This document shows, piece by piece, positions 1-13,685 of a stretch of 64,000 nt of DNA. The translations under genes were made by a program, and so were the position numbers. The stretch is taken from positions 186,001 to 250,000 of the forward strand of contig JANVFP010000047.1 of NCBI GenBank assembly GCA_027919835.1, in the 5' to 3' direction. The notes beneath the pieces are model-generated. The model had not been told where the DNA came from. It saw only the letters and a program-made list of their open reading frames with translations, and made no database searches. This DNA is from Lentinula raphanica. Its lineage: Eukaryota; Basidiomycota; Agaricomycetes; Agaricales; Omphalotaceae. The stretch's first letter is position 1; each line of letters starts with the position of its first letter.

Positions 1-3000
1 TGAAATTCTGACAAACACAAAGGTCTTTCGTGAAGATCGAGTTTTCATTTCTGCAGCATCGCCATTCTTGCGATTCGCATGGCTGATGGTCCTTTGCCGC
101 TTAGGCATTTCTCTCTCGAAACCATCCACCAGGGTTTGGTTGCGTTTGAGATATTCTGAAGATCGAGTTCTTTGAAGAGTGGGCCTTAGCATTACTTGTG
201 TTGTATCTTGAGCGGCCGTGGAACGCAAGTCCGTGAACGAACGAGAGGCGCCGAGTTTCCGCAACGGGGGTGCCAAACCCAAAGACTCGGTATCGAACGG
301 GTCTCGGTTTGATGTTGAATTTGGAAGAGGACTATCCAACAGAGCGAACGACGACGATCGTATGGCGGTATCCATTACTGTTTCTTGTTGTGAATTCTCT
401 TCGATGGATTTTCGACGATGCTTCCTTGCGGGATAAACGTATTCCATGATACGCCGACCGACTCTGGCATCAATTTGAAGCCGCAAAGGATGCAAGGATA
501 TTTCGAAGCTTTCATAGATCGTTATTCCGCCTACAGGGGGCAACACTGACCAGTTTGACAGGAGGAACAATCCACGCTGAAAACAATGTCAGATATCACA
601 AGCAAGTTGAGAAATGGTATGCCTACCTTGAGAAGCGGATGATAGGCGGGCTCATCATGTTTCGAAACGATTTCCGCCCAAGTAGCGTCTCTAGATCCAT
701 CGAACGCTTGAAGATCTCCAACAGTTAGATGATTAACCGTCGAGCTATCTTGTCGCCTAAGCCAGTAGAAATCGATATTTTGGACAGCCAATTTCGCCAA
801 CAAATCTCGGTTTTCATCGACCATTCGCCAAGAGATTTCGGAGGAAGAGGCGTGAAGGAGTGTCGCTGATTTTCTATCTGTCCGCTCATCACGCCTATCC
901 CGTCTGTCCTGTGCTAACTTAATGGCTTCGAACATGAAATTTAGCCTTTCCGCAAGGAGGAACATATGAGCACGAAGTCTCATTAATTCTAATTGAGATT
1001 CCTCTTCTCCTGGTCGGGAATTCTTGAGAGACAGATACTCCACATCCAACGCTTTCCTCATTTGACTTTGTAAATCGGATATGACTTCAGTTGAAGATGT
1101 TAGATCAGCGAAATCGAATTGGAAAAGGACAGTTTCTAGATGGTCCAGGCGGGTTTTGTGAGCAGCGTCGGAATAGAGGAGTAGTCGAGTGATGATATTG
1201 GAGATGGTCTCAAAATGATGATCACTAGCAGTCACTGTGAAACGGGGTATTTGCACTTGGATGAGGTCCTTGGGAAGAACAGCTTTCAGAATTCTTCCCA
1301 TTTCCCAGGTGAGCCTATAGAGGACATACCGTCTGATCATATAAATGATTAGCGACTTCAAGTGAGCCTGTCGACTCGGACGACCTTCTAGCCACTGCAG
1401 AAGTAACCTTGTTCCGTAGTCGAAGACGGTTGAATTTGTCATACTGGAAGGAGGCATCTGTTTGAGGGACCAAACGCTCGAACGCATCACTCTCGCAACG
1501 GAGATCAATGAGCACTTCCAGAGGTACACAACCGTCGCCAGTTTCGACTTTGAATGTAGGTGCGAATGTTTGCATACCAGACAAGACGGCGTATGTTCTG
1601 TGAATTCTCAGATCAGTCCTGGAAAGCAGCATCCAACATTTTCCTCACTAACCTTGTCATCACTTTGCCAGTCACAGGGTCATCCGCATTCGCGTCGTCC
1701 ATGATCGCAAACGACTGAAGCTTGGCTTGAAGCGCTGCGACAACACATGTTTCGTCCGCTTCACCTCGATTACGAAGCACAATTTGAGGCTTCAATAATA
1801 GACAGCAATGACTCTTTCGTAGAGAGACACCTTCTGACCACCCGTCCATAGGATCAAGATGAGCAGCATTCTCAACGCTGGTAGCATGGACCTTTGGGCT
1901 ATCTGAGCCGGACCTGAAAGCTTCTCCTACAATTTTGCGGATAGCAGTAGCTGCTGCATGGGCAGGACTCTGAATCTTTGGGTCGGACGATTCATCAGTC
2001 GCTTGAGTCGCCAATACAGCTGCTTGATCTCTGATAAACTTCACTGCACTATTATGAGAAACACTGAGGACACATTTGGGTTTTCGTGAATCAACTGAGG
2101 ATACGAACCGAGTGGCCATGTGGTATTCAAATCCTCGACGATCACGCGAACAGTGATAGTACTGCATCATTATCTGACACCAAGTTCAGAGATTACTGTA
2201 TGGGAATAAAGGTTGGGGCGTACATCACGAATGGCACTGTCCACAAACAGCTTGGGACAGTGTATCTGAAAAACGTTATCAAACTCGGCCCACTCGTCAG
2301 CAGATACCGAATCGGCTGGCATTGAGTAGTTGTATGAAGCTGCATCTTGTACTCGCCCATTTTCAGTGTCGTGAAGATGATCGATGTACCGTTGAAGCAA
2401 GGGTATCATCTTCTGCGCTGATGACTGTAACCATATTAGTACTGCCAAGAATTCGAGGAATGAATAGCTACCTCAGAAGCAGAGTCATCGACGGCTGCAT
2501 TCAACTGGTCGATTCGTTCGGAAGCCAAAGTCATTTGGATATGCGGAGCCGCTACGGGCCAATTTCAGTATCACTCAAGGACCAAGGCCAGACATGTACT
2601 ACTCACACGGCTCCCTGCCCAATAGACATTGGTGAGTGTCTTCTGTTCCAAACTTACTGCGCTCCATCTGGTTATCAACCAGGGCGGTGTTCTTTTTAGA
2701 ATAGTTTATCCGGGGGCAAGAAGCGACAGGCAGAATATGAAGAGTTGGTTCAATAGACGTTGACCAGTCGGTCTCTACCAGATCGTCAATATTGTACCAA
2801 GAAGATGACAGATCCGTGGTCGGCAGATCATCACGAGCGCGATAACTGCTCTTTTGAGGAGGCGTGGAAACTCCAACAGCCTGCTTTAAGGGTTCTTTAA
2901 AAATCGCTACCAAGGCTAGAGACAAAATCAGTCTGATGCACTAGTAATCATTTGACATGACTTACAGCGTAAGTCGAGATTCTTGATGACCACCTCGGCT

Positions 3001-6000
3001 GCATAGAACGCTTTGCGCCGAATGACTTTCGTTGATGAAGGCGAAGTTCCGGTTATCGTCATTTCTTGATCTCTCTGATGCATGTCTACCTGGAAATCCT
3101 CGATCATTGCTTTGACTCCTACCCAAGGAGTGACTCCATCAACCCAAGCTAAAGAGCAGGCGCGTTAGACGCTTTGTATCAGGTCAAAACCTTCCAGTAC
3201 TGACTTTCTCTGGAATCATCGAGATATCCATGCATGACGAACAGCTTTGGAACCAATAACCGATATTTGAGAGTAGCTAGATGACGCCCAATTTTGGGCG
3301 AAATCAGTCTACGCGGGAAGTACGAGCCATGCCTTATTGGTAGGGATAACACTCCATCAAAAAGGGTCCACCATGACCAGAAATAGGTGAAGGTTTTGGG
3401 GGTCAAATGAAGACTGCTGTAGTCATTGTTCGCTCCGAGCTTCATATTTCGTGCAGATGCAGTCAAGGATATTGAAAGATGTATGAAGTCCGAGCGAAAC
3501 TCAGCATAGGAGTCATCTCGGCCCTGCGATCATGATCAACCGAATGTACGAGGAAAAGAGAATCAGGACCGACATTCAGATCGGGGATACCTGGCTTTTT
3601 CTCTAACCTGACCAAGTAATGCGGTTTGAAGTCGAAGTAACGGCATTGACGATGGAAGGGGGAACCAACGCAGGTATGACAACTTGATCCACAACTCCGC
3701 TCAAGAACAAAGCCCAATCCAAACTTGATACCGGAAACGAATTTGGCGCAAACTTTTTTGTAATTGGACGGATATTTTGCTGGAAGTTTTCTCAAGCTAT
3801 ATTGAAAATCATTAGTAGATGCCAGTGTCATCAACGAGATACTGACTTCGGTATCGCTATTAACATTGAGTCACTGAAGACCTGTATAAGTTCGCCATCG
3901 TCATTCTTGCGTCCGATCAAGAGTTTTGTATGACCTTTCCAACAATACAGAAAGCCAGCCCCGACGCCAATGAGGTCGTAGGGATCACGGAGACCTTTGG
4001 AAAACATTCGTCATCTAGTTGATGCAAGGATGTGATAGTGGTCCGTACCTTTCATGTGTAATCGAACATCCCCCCTAAAGGAGGTCCGAACACTCCAGTG
4101 GAAAACAAGTCTCAACTACAGCTCATAAACGATGTGAGTTGAGTTATATTTGATTCTGTAACATGGCATACCTTGTCCCAGAAGCCAACAGGAGGTGAGG
4201 GATCACGCGGCGAACTCGACAGAGTGTCGATAATCCTCATGATATCTTGCGTGGCAGGACCGTAGCTTACTCCCCAACAAAACGTGGTTGGGCTGGGAGT
4301 GGTAACCTTCACTTCGGGATTGGCGTATGTCTTGACTGGCATAATGGTTTTAGGAACCATAAGAGAGAAAGAGTCCACTGCTAGATATTCGTTCTCTGGC
4401 TGTATGACAGGACAATCTACCCAGTCGACAGAGAGATCAGAGCCCATCTCTTCAGCAATTACCAAGTCAGTATCGAAGTCGAGCGCAGACAAATTGGGAT
4501 CCAAGTGTGTAGGTATATCCACCATTGCCAATGGATAATCTCGCAAGGTAACCTGAAGCGAGGAGAGGGAGCAACGGAGGTGTAACGGAATGAGTAAACT
4601 GTATTCGGTGTCTCTGGGGAGTTGACCTTGTTCGTGTAAGAAATCGGAGGTACGTTCCAAAGGAAATGTAGGTCTTGAAAGAACCAATGAGAGATTGGTG
4701 ATGGTGGTCCTTATCAACGGTGGATCCTGGCTCACTGGTGTGCATGATATTATGGTAGGGATATTGATACCTCTGTTCGTAGGAGAAGGATGCAACCGTC
4801 TAAACAGTTCTGCTTGAGCCTCAATCTGCTCATCTTTGAGCTGCTCGAGCCGCATCACCCAGTCGAGGACATGCACTCGGTTGAGCCTATCTCGAGCGTC
4901 TGGAATAGAGACAGAATGACGGTACGAGAATTCCCAGTCCGTGTGATTTTCCGGGATTGGTGCACCTTGAGCCTCCAGAATACTGTCCACCTTGACACTG
5001 AATGCGTCTTCACGATCCATGCGATTCTTAGTAGCATCACAGCCTATCTTGAAGATACGCCCGAGCTTGCTTTCCAGAGGATCATCTGCAGCCTCGAGCG
5101 ACAGGTAGCCGACCTGTATGGATAGATGCGGGACTACTTTAGGGCCCTCAGCTTCAGGATTGGGAATAGGGGAAAATACCCCCGATGTCGTTATCAGGTG
5201 AAGTTGTCGTAGAGCTTTGACCGCAACGCTGACATCAAGAATGAGATCAGCCAGGATAAAACCGAAAGGAATGCGCAAACGAGCAGCGTCGCCTGTTATG
5301 GATACTGATTTACGCAAAACAGGCCTTTGTTCGAATTGGACCTTCCATTTCTGCATAGTCAAAAGCTCGTCCCACTTTTGACCTGCTTCCTGTTGCCAAC
5401 GATTGACTGCCCGAGGGACACGTACCCAGAACACCGTTTTGTCTAATTTCACCACGAGCGGACCGTTAGAGGCCATATGAGAGGACAGAGAATCGAGACG
5501 ACAAAACACTTTCGAGTTGCGGAGCACCATGTGGGCTTGGATATTGTCGAATGACGCCGTATGCCGGAAGGAAAGTGGAAATGCATCCCCTGTGATGTGA
5601 GGAGTCGCAGTCGAGTTGGGACGAGGGCGAGCCGCTAATAAAGTTTTCAATGTTCGTGATGCAAGCATCAAGCTATACACATCCGCAATACGTAACATTG
5701 CCTGCATGTATGGGACCCTTGTCGTGACTTCGCAGAAATCAGACCCGCTTTGACTATGAATACGTGCGTCCGTCGCGAGGGCATGCATTTGCAAACAATC
5801 CTTGTTCTCAAAAGCCGCGTCATCACGTTCAGCGATGAAGGGGTCATCGGGGGAGTATTGAGTAGATATGGCACTTCGCAAGGCAATGCGGTAGATTGAA
5901 AGACCGATGAATGCTGAGACTGGTGCTATTCGCTTTGCTTCTTCCCAAGCCGCGACACTGCGTTCTTTTGGCAGGAAAAGATTGACTCTCGAACTTGCAC

Positions 6001-8637
6001 GATGAACGGGCTCTTTAAACCGTTGTAGATGAGTAGGATGTAGTGCACAATATTGCGCCGTTATGCCATTGAGTCGCAAAGCGAACCCACGGGAAAGCTC
6101 TAATGTATCATTAGGATTGAGCTCGGATGCAGTTACGAAGACGACGAATCGCGCCAGCGACACTGCAGCATTACAGCCCTGAGGCAGCCTTGACCGCAGT
6201 GATTTGGTTTGAGCCTGTTTTATGGCAGGTGGAAGGGATTCCAGAAACTCGACCATGGCATCAAGAACTTCTGGATGCCATAATTCCAAACACAGGGCAT
6301 CCGAAGAGCAGGCAATATCTGAGACCAGAGTTGTGAGATCGACGCTCGGAGTGTTCTGAGTGTCATCCCTGATTTCAGCTAGAAATTCGCCTTTCCCATG
6401 GACCTCAATCATATCAAGAGATATAAGGGCGGGTTCTTCTGAAAAGTCTGTGGCACTGGCAAGGTCGCTGACCCGTTTTGATTGTGGCGTTCGGACCCGG
6501 ATGAAAGTGGGCCTCCAAAAGAACGAGAGCCTGAAGATCATCCGTAGGAGGAGCTTGTCAAACTCGGCCAAGGTACTTGCAACAAGTGGGTATCGATTGT
6601 CAAAATGAGAATCAACCAACAAAGAGAAACCATCATTTCGCAACTCTATCACATGCGGTCGCTCTAGCGGGCCAACGACTAGCTGACTCTGAATGGATCC
6701 GCAGCTGACCTCTACTTCTATTCGAGGGACAGGTATCAAAGCGAAGGAAGGGGGAGCAGATGAAGCGGTTTTGTCTGTGTGAGGGATGTGCTCGGCAAGT
6801 TCTAGCAATGATTCCAGACGTTCTTCAACATTTACACATGCCACGTCTAACTTGAGCAGTACTGTGGGGGCATTAGGATCACCTCCGAGAAAGGGCGATG
6901 TAACGAGAAAAGGAGAAGGCCATTGCGTTGTGGCCACGTTCAAGCAGATTGTGCCCACATTGATGAGACGGGTTTGTTGTTTGAGTGAGTTTCGTGTGAG
7001 CTGAATCCCATGCACGGTCATATCTAGATAGTAGATGTCCGAGTCAAAGGGTTCCTGGAAGTCATTTTGTCCAACTAGACGACGATGCAGAATATTCTTT
7101 TCGACGTTACTCAGTCCACCGTGAACGTTTACGTTGTCGACTACAAGCCTGTAAGAATCTAAACTGTCGTTTTGTTGAGCCGTTAACGATACAGAATCAA
7201 GGTGAAGTTGTATTGAATCTAGAAACGAGATTGAAGCCTATAGATCAACGTGAGACAGGTGTAGAGGAGGATACAAGGTATATTTTCACTTTGTCTTTTG
7301 TATCCTTCAATTTCATGCAAGCCCGGTATCCATGTCGTCGAGGTAGAATTGAGGCCTGGAGTAGACGTGTGAGGAGACATCGAGTATTCGCACATTCAGT
7401 CTACTCACGGTGATAGATTCCAGCAGAGGGGAAGATGGACTATAAATTGACGAGAACGCGGAATCTGCAGAAAGGGGCGATCGTGGAGAGCGAAGAAAAG
7501 AAGTCCTCTTGGATACAAAAGACAGTGTTGGAGTGAAGAATGGTACATCTCTTGTCGGAGGAGGTACAACAGGCCTAGCATTCTTGAAGCTTTGCAGAAG
7601 GGTGTGCAAAGCATTAGCATCTACATGGCAGCTTTCTAGTCTGATATTCGTCTGTAGTGTGTGCGTGTGCAGCTCCCTTCGTTTGGGATCGAATGCCATG
7701 GTAGAACGGAGTGTGACAGCGCCAGGTAGCCGAAGGAATGACGAGTCTGACGGAATATCTTAACAGAGAGATTCTCAGAGAACAGCCTCGATTACTCACC
7801 TGAGGGTAGACTGCCCTTAATATTGTGAAGTTCAACCGCGAAACTTGCTAAACCCTCTCTTGCATCAATTGCTCTATCCCATGTGCGCTTGAAGCTACCC
7901 GTAAGCCGCGATTTCCAAGCAGCCACACTAAAGGACTTCTGCGGCCGAAGTGTGCGAGAATGATTGTCAATTCCTCCCTGGTCCGTGTCTTGACCTTGGC
8001 GGAAATCGAGTAATGTGTGCAGGTGAATCTTCTCGACCGTTACTTCGTATTCAACAGGGCCAGCGAATTTCACTGTAGTGGGATATATATCGAAGAATAC
8101 CGCAGACGTGATGCCTGGGATCCAGTAGATGAACCACCGAAGAATGTAGGTGACAACTCCGCGAATGATGGGTCGGAACATGGGATCGAAGATAGAGACA
8201 GCTCCCGAGAACACTTGTAAAGCTTTCTGCGAGAGAACCGAGACCACCACAATAGTCGAAGATCGCTTGTGTCCGCTGGTAGTGCTTGGCTCCTCCTCGG
8301 TCTTGGAAATTACCCCCGTCAAACCTTCGACCTTGATAGTTATATGTCTGGCACCATCCACGACAGTCCAAGAGTAACTCAAACGCTCAATACCCCATGT
8401 CCCATTTCCCCTGCTGACATATAGCCCACGGATAGAGCGCAGACTGATGCTTCGAATGCGGACGTGTTGAGAGAATCGTAGGAAGAGCCACGGTACGATG
8501 TAAGTGCGGAGGAGAAGGCCGAAAGCGACTAGTCGGATGAGTAGAATGAGAGAAGCTTGCCATGGAGCAGAAGGGGTCCAGAAAAGAAGGAGTCTGAATG
8601 GTATAGTGAATTGATGATATAGATTGAGTATAGACAT
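1..8637 (-). CDS. FMP27: FMP27/BLTP2 (Hobbit/SABRE) bridge-like lipid transfer protein, C-terminus cut by the window edge
   Basis: Members of this family are very long proteins that bridge the ER and plasma membrane and are thought to carry lipids along a hydrophobic groove. The start is the ATG at 8635-8637. The first about 50 residues are hydrophobic, then comes a segment rich in 'IRSISLRSIRGLYVSRGNG', typical of the family N-terminus. The longest exon (4112-7021) carries the family's GFWDK signature near its 3' end. The exon at 531-1529 holds the conserved block with YWLRRQDSSTVNHLTVGD. From about 560 down to base 1 the frame stays open (VGGITIYESFEISLHPLRLQ, then a basic Ser-rich tail), so the stop lies outside the window. 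Many short introns interrupt it. I can read about 2,600 residues, consistent with the family. Intron borders between exons are not all resolved. Confidence 0.88.
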
Positions 8638-9000
8638 AATCTATCATTGACGAAGTTGAGATGCCTGAGTGCATTGCCAAAGTCAGGACTCAGGAATACT
8701 CACCGTTTAAGTTACTACAAATTTCAAAAGAACGGCGTTGGCCTGCGTCACTATATCGATCAGCCCTCTTGGACTATACGCGTTGGACGGGTGTGGGTTA
8801 GAGAAAGAGTGAAGGTGGGTGAAGGTAAATTGAAGAGGTTTATCAAATTACTGTGGGCCATGGTCAAGTCCGGCGCCGTCACCCGTGAGAATATTCGACC
8901 ATTCATTCCGACTTATGTAATCGTTTTACGGTCATCATTGAACGCTCTACTCAGTAGTAGTACTGTACAACTCTGTACAAGGTTTTCATCGTTGCGAGTT
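8638..9000. other. Intergenic, FMP27 5' flank and DPB2 3' flank
   Basis: This stretch separates the FMP27 start from the DPB2 stop, both on the minus strand. A plus-strand open frame of 164 codons crosses 8647-9141, but it runs antisense into the last DPB2 exons and resembles nothing. I see no RNA gene or clear repeat. It should contain the FMP27 promoter. Confidence 0.5.
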
Positions 9001-11205
9001 TCAACGACTAGTACAGTCTACTCATTCCTGCGACTCCATGTAGAATATACTAATACAGATCATATGTTTTTAGAGTCTGACACCAGATTAGAGTATTCAG
9101 CCACTTACCATTCCTCCGAGTTGATTTCTGCAGGTTTGTAGGTGGAAAAAGTGAACGAGTTTCCGATAAAGCTACCTGGGTTGAAGACATGGCATCCAGT
9201 ATATGTTATCTTATATCGATCGTACTTGTCGGCAAGGATCAACTAAAAGACGTCACTCAGAGGACAAAATAAATTCAGCTGAATACACACCGCTGTTGGC
9301 AAAGGGTATAAACGAAGAGAGTGGTCATATTCTGATAGAGTAGGTTGAATGTTGATAGTCAAAGGGCTGAGATGTGCCTGATCCAGAACGGTTTGAACCA
9401 ACTAGAAGACCGTTATCACGTCGATCATAGGGTTAGATTTGAAGAACTTACGAAGCGCTTCAAGTCATCGCTGTTAACGTCCGGTTTGACGCCTACGCCA
9501 ACAACATTTCTCATCATCTTGGCCATGCAGTCGTCTCTATAGATGACGATCTCTTGGTCAAAGAACTTCATGCGGCAGGGATTCGACCCCAGATGCACTT
9601 TGGGTATCTTAGATTTCAGGCGGGACAGCAGACTTGGCAATATCGTGTGTCGGGGTAGAGTTGAGTTCAGTGTCAAGTCCAATGGGCCAGGTACAAGAAC
9701 GAAATGTGTTGTATGTATTATTGAGGTATAGGTTGCAATGAGATTTGCTAATGCATCGAAATTGTCTGTAGCGGTATACGTCAGTATCTGTTCTGATAGA
9801 GGATGGAGCTCTGACAAGAAACCTTGGTAGCGTTGTATATCTCGTGCGTTTCCGTGAGTAATAGACTGACTGGTGAAGTTGCCACATAAAACAATAACTT
9901 TTGGGATGAAATCGTTTTCAACGCAGTTGTCGAGCATCCTCTGGATGCCGGGTAGAGTCTTGGGATGATCTAACCAGACATCGGACAAAAGAAGAAATGC
10001 AACTCGGAAAGTTCGTTTCGAACTCGGACCGAAAGTTTTTGCTGGACGAAATGTAAGCCTGGCAAAGGTTTGGATCGATATGACCTACATCATCCAAAAG
10101 AGACGTTGATGCCTTGCCGAGAAAGTCAATATGCCCATAGATTGACCTGGACTTCGATGAGTAACATTCAAAGACTCTCAAGCAAGTTCCGACATACCGT
10201 GCCGTTTGTCTGGATTCACAAGGTGGCTGACCGATTGCAATTATTTCCAGCTTGCTCTCGTCTGTATATTCTCCTTCGACGAGAGAAAAGCAACCTTCAG
10301 TGAACAAACCCTCCCCTGGTTCGTCCTGGAGCTGTTATCAGTAATTGAGTAGTACTCAACAGTTACACCCACAAGCTGTGAGAAATCCAGTTCAACGCTT
10401 CCGTCCGCGTCTTCAAGGACAAGCTTGCCTTCTTTCGACCGGGCCAACATTCCTAAAAGCAAAAACCGTTCACCAGCTCGGCCTAGGAGTTGTTTCGTAG
10501 ATCTAAGCTGAAAAGAATCACAGTCGTCTCTCATGAAGTAGAGCTGGATGCCTACCGTGACAAGACGATCTCTGTCTCGCGATGGGAGCGTTGAAGGTGC
10601 AAAATGTTCGTTGCGTAAAACACACTGCTTGATCACATTCAAGCGATCTCTGACAGCGAATACGCGTGAATCAGCAGAACCCGACATAGTAGGTGGGTTG
10701 TTAGCTCTGAAATCATTTCGGTCAGGTTGAAGAACCACACTAAGCAGATATGGCAGTACTTTTCGAAAGTGCCACGTTCGATAGACCAATGCCAGCAAGG
10801 CATTTCAAACGCGTTGATGAAATGAAGATGGCTGTCTGGATCAAGAGCCTCTGCTTCTATCTGGTTTTGACCTTGATCCTGCAGATTCTCGTACACCTTC
10901 TGTAGCACCTCGATCGAAACTTTCATCGTTGCGTCTGACTACATGTTTAGTGACAATAAGCAACAGTACAAAAACTGGCTTACCGTCTTGTTTGTTGTAC
11001 TCCTTTGCAAGAGTTTCAATCGAAGACTCGACATCACTATCCTGTATCTCATGTGCATCCAATATCTGCTCCAAGAAATCCAATGTTTCCGGTCCCAGGG
11101 AATTACTGTATTTTCGAAAGACCTCGGTTCGACTATGAGCATTTTGTACCGTGGCGTCCTGGACGTAGATACCTTGATTATGGTTCGCTGGCGTGCATCG
11201 GACAT
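9001..11205 (-). CDS. DPB2: DNA polymerase epsilon subunit B (Dpb2/POLE2)
   Basis: Dpb2 is the essential non-catalytic B subunit of the leading-strand polymerase, and it also links Pol epsilon to the CMG helicase. The start is the ATG at 11203-11205 ([11 protein letters not shown]); an approximately 50-nt intron then joins it to [17 protein letters not shown], the usual Dpb2 N-terminus. A calcineurin-like inactive phosphoesterase region follows: [28 protein letters not shown], then [19 protein letters not shown]. Two short C-terminal exons read [11 protein letters not shown] and [20 protein letters not shown], ending near SEECR with a TGA at 9001-9003. A longer open frame upstream (to 11455) overlaps PHAF1 exon 1 and was not used. 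The gene is divergent from PHAF1 across 155 bp. Confidence 0.93.
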
Positions 11206-11360
11206 CACTATAATCAGCGCAGCCAAGAGTTGACAGTAGTGGATAAAAGTTCAAAAGGCGCGACGCGTTGTGGTCGTCGTGGAAAGAGGATGACACACGC
11301 GTTTTCGTCGATCTCTCACTCAGGGGCACGTGCCTCAAAAGCTCTTGAAGTTCTTCTGCG
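11206..11360. promoter_or_regulatory. Short shared DPB2/PHAF1 divergent intergenic region
   Basis: Only 155 bp separate the inferred start codons of DPB2 (-) and PHAF1 (+), so the two promoters must overlap or be one bidirectional promoter. No TATA box stands out on either strand. Both start codons are supported by family-typical N-terminal sequence, which makes the spacing fairly reliable. Confidence 0.5.
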
Positions 11361-12869
11361 ATGTTCTCTACTCTAGACGTGGATTTACGACCAGGATGTG
11401 GACTGGGCGCCTTCGAGCTGGGTAGAACGAATTTTATGCAAAAGAAATCAGTCATTAATTTGTTGATTTAGGAACCTCTCTCTGGAATATTCTTCATATG
11501 CTTCGTCAAATGCAACATTTGTTTCCTCAAGTCGAGATTAAATATGATCCCGACACTTCATCTACAACTCCAATAATCCTTCACCTGCGACCTCACCTTG
11601 ACCTTCTCTTCTCCGGTAAACATCAACGATTACGAACAATATGTGTGAGGAAACTGAGGGATACAAGCCCTCCAGTAACGCTTCGTTACAAGGATACAGT
11701 GCTATCATCTGCAGATGAAGTTCTCAGGAGAGTCGGTATCAATCGAAGCTTTGGTCCTACTTATGCTGGAGATGATTTGCGATATCCAGGCGTTTGGTTC
11801 AGTTTCGAAGAAGATGTCATTGGTGAAGGTCTTAAAGGAGCTCTACATCGCGAAGATAGACTACAGGAAGTAAAGCGAGTACTCATATCGCAGAACAACC
11901 TCGACAACGAGCAAGGAGACGCACTAGAGGAGGTCTCAGAATGTTCTGTAATGAATGGTGATATAGCTTTGGCAACCGCAAAGGTGTGTGGTATCCGGTG
12001 CTCATCATTTCCCTAATTCAGCATGTGCCTAGGTGCATGATGGAGTAACACTACGGTTCTATCCCTCGACCAGTACTCCAATACATATACGCATAGGCAC
12101 TACAACTGCGCAAGATCTTGCGGTTACTCTTGGTTCTCCTCTTCGTGTTCATTACAAAGACGACGAGCGAATGACGATACACGCATCTGTGCACGATGAC
12201 CTTGACACTGGATGTATGATGCTTCAAGCTCCATCTTCATATCCCCATGAAAAGGACTGATCTGGATGTTGATGTAGATTTTTACAATTACTTCCAACAT
12301 GGGATAGATTTCTATATCTCGGGAAATACACACATCGTCAAGAAGATTATCATGCACTCGAACGTGGTAAGATCAGCTCATACTACAGTAATGCTATCGA
12401 AGCCCATATTGGTTCTGGTAGCCTGGTTCACCACTTTTTCAAGTTTACAAGCGGTGTAATTGGGAAATAGAAGGAAAGCCAGAAGATGATGAAGACGGTA
12501 AGAATAGTCACTCAGCACCTTCGTGTCGACTCCGACTGGACTAATCGAGCGACGCTCCAGATGCTCCTCCGACAAAGGGGTTCTACGACCGAGTAAGTGA
12601 TGCGTCAATGCTATCCATACACTGACAAGACAAAATCAAGTTTGAGACCATCAGCCGTTTCCTCGGCCCAAGAGAACCTCCTCAGTCCATGGTTCTGGAT
12701 CGCACGATTGAGGAAGAGAACATCACACTCCCCAGCCCCCCAACCCGTCGTGAGCTTTCAGTTGAGAAACCCTTCATTCAAGCTGACTATCCAATTAGTT
12801 CACGGATATGACGGTATCGTACTCGAAGTCTCTGAGGCATCTCAAGTTCTAAGTGTTACGCTATTTTGA
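11361..12869 (+). CDS. PHAF1: PHAF1/UPF0183 family protein
   Basis: The human member of this family (phagosome assembly factor 1, C16orf70) takes part in autophagy at the phagophore; fungal function is little known. The first exon is 11361-11421 (MFSTLDVDLRPGCGLGAFEL). A 50-nt intron (11422-11471) joins it to GTSLWNILHMLRQMQHLFPQVEIKYDP. Later exons give the family blocks FGPTYAGDDLRYPGVWFSFE, HDGVTLRFYP, GYFYNYFQHGIDFYISG, HSNV|PGSPLFQVYKRCNWEIEGK and, at the end, LVHGYDGIVLEVSEASQ with SVTLF before the stop. Introns I could place are 11984-12032, 12214-12277, 12367-12421, 12498-12560 and 12593-12640. The last intron, near 12750-12780, does not resolve cleanly in frame, so residues there are uncertain. 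It converges on the Tma17-like gene 145 bp downstream. Confidence 0.9.
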
Positions 12870-13014
12870 ACGGCTGCCATTTCGTGGACATTGCTTAGTA
12901 GGTCGTGGAGGCTTTAATCTTGTAGTGTGTATCGTCAACAGTTTGCTGTATCATACCCCGAACTCGTAAACTACGAATCTAATTATCAAATGATAGAATC
13001 TGAAACGATGAATT

Positions 13015-13542
13015 CTACAGATGTAACCCTCCCGAATCATCTTCACTGGGATGAAGTTCATCGAGATCCTCGCCATTAGGGTCTTGCGGTGGTGCTCCTT
13101 TCGCGTCAAGATCGTAATGAGCACCTGAGCTGGCTCCTTTATCAACCAATGCAAGCTTCAGGATGAGGATGCGCTCTTCCTGGGCGCCTCTAGAACAATC
13201 GTCAATTTCAGCATATCAGGATAACACCCAAGGACACACATAACATCCTTATTTTCCTGATAAGCTTGCACGATCTCTGTGTCCGCTGTTTCAGCCGACG
13301 CTGCTTCGTCAATGACTGCTTTCAGTGTTTCTTGGGTTTCGCGCAGGCGTTTGATCGAATATTGGAGCCTTGTAATTTCTGACTACGATATGAGAGGTGT
13401 GTGTGAGTCTCAACGATCGCATTGAGGGTTAACCTTCAGAGACTGTAGATACATCGAGAAGTATAGCTTCGGATAGTGTGAAGGGTTGGTTGTATCGAGG
13501 TCGGTGCTCCATTTGAACAAGCTTCAAGTTGAGTTCGGACAT
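13015..13542 (-). CDS. Tma17/Adc17-like small coiled-coil protein (putative proteasome assembly chaperone)
   Basis: Three exons (13542-13434, 13378-13240, 13189-13015) join in frame to exactly 141 codons, 140 residues plus stop, which supports the model. The start is MSELNLKLVQMEHRPRYNQ. The middle is a predicted helical pair, EITRLQYSIKRLRETQETL then AYQENKDVIGAQEERILILK, and the tail is acidic. This pattern (helix ending in RTQ, a short acidic linker, ENxxVIxxQEERI and a basic or acidic tail) resembles Tma17/Adc17, which assists Rpt3-Rpt6 pairing in the proteasome base in yeast. The similarity is one of pattern and length, not close identity, so the function is an inference. It could also be a prefoldin-like helical protein. 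Confidence 0.55.
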
Positions 13543-13685
13543 TTCCCACGAAGACACTGCAATTGCTACCCTGGTACAGTACTATTAGAGAACAACCAAA
13601 AAATCAACCTCATAAGCAGAACACACAAGTTATCTACTACAAAATGCATAGGCTATAGACCGAATGATTAGCAAGAGATATGAAC

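Noticed and set aside
8647..9141. 164-codon plus-strand frame before DPB2
   Set aside because: It runs antisense over DPB2's last exons and the composition matches no protein family.
10841..11455. Longer DPB2 start (MTDFF...) on the minus strand
   Set aside because: It overlaps PHAF1 exon 1, and the residues before VFRKYS do not resemble a Dpb2 N-terminus, while [11 protein letters not shown] does.
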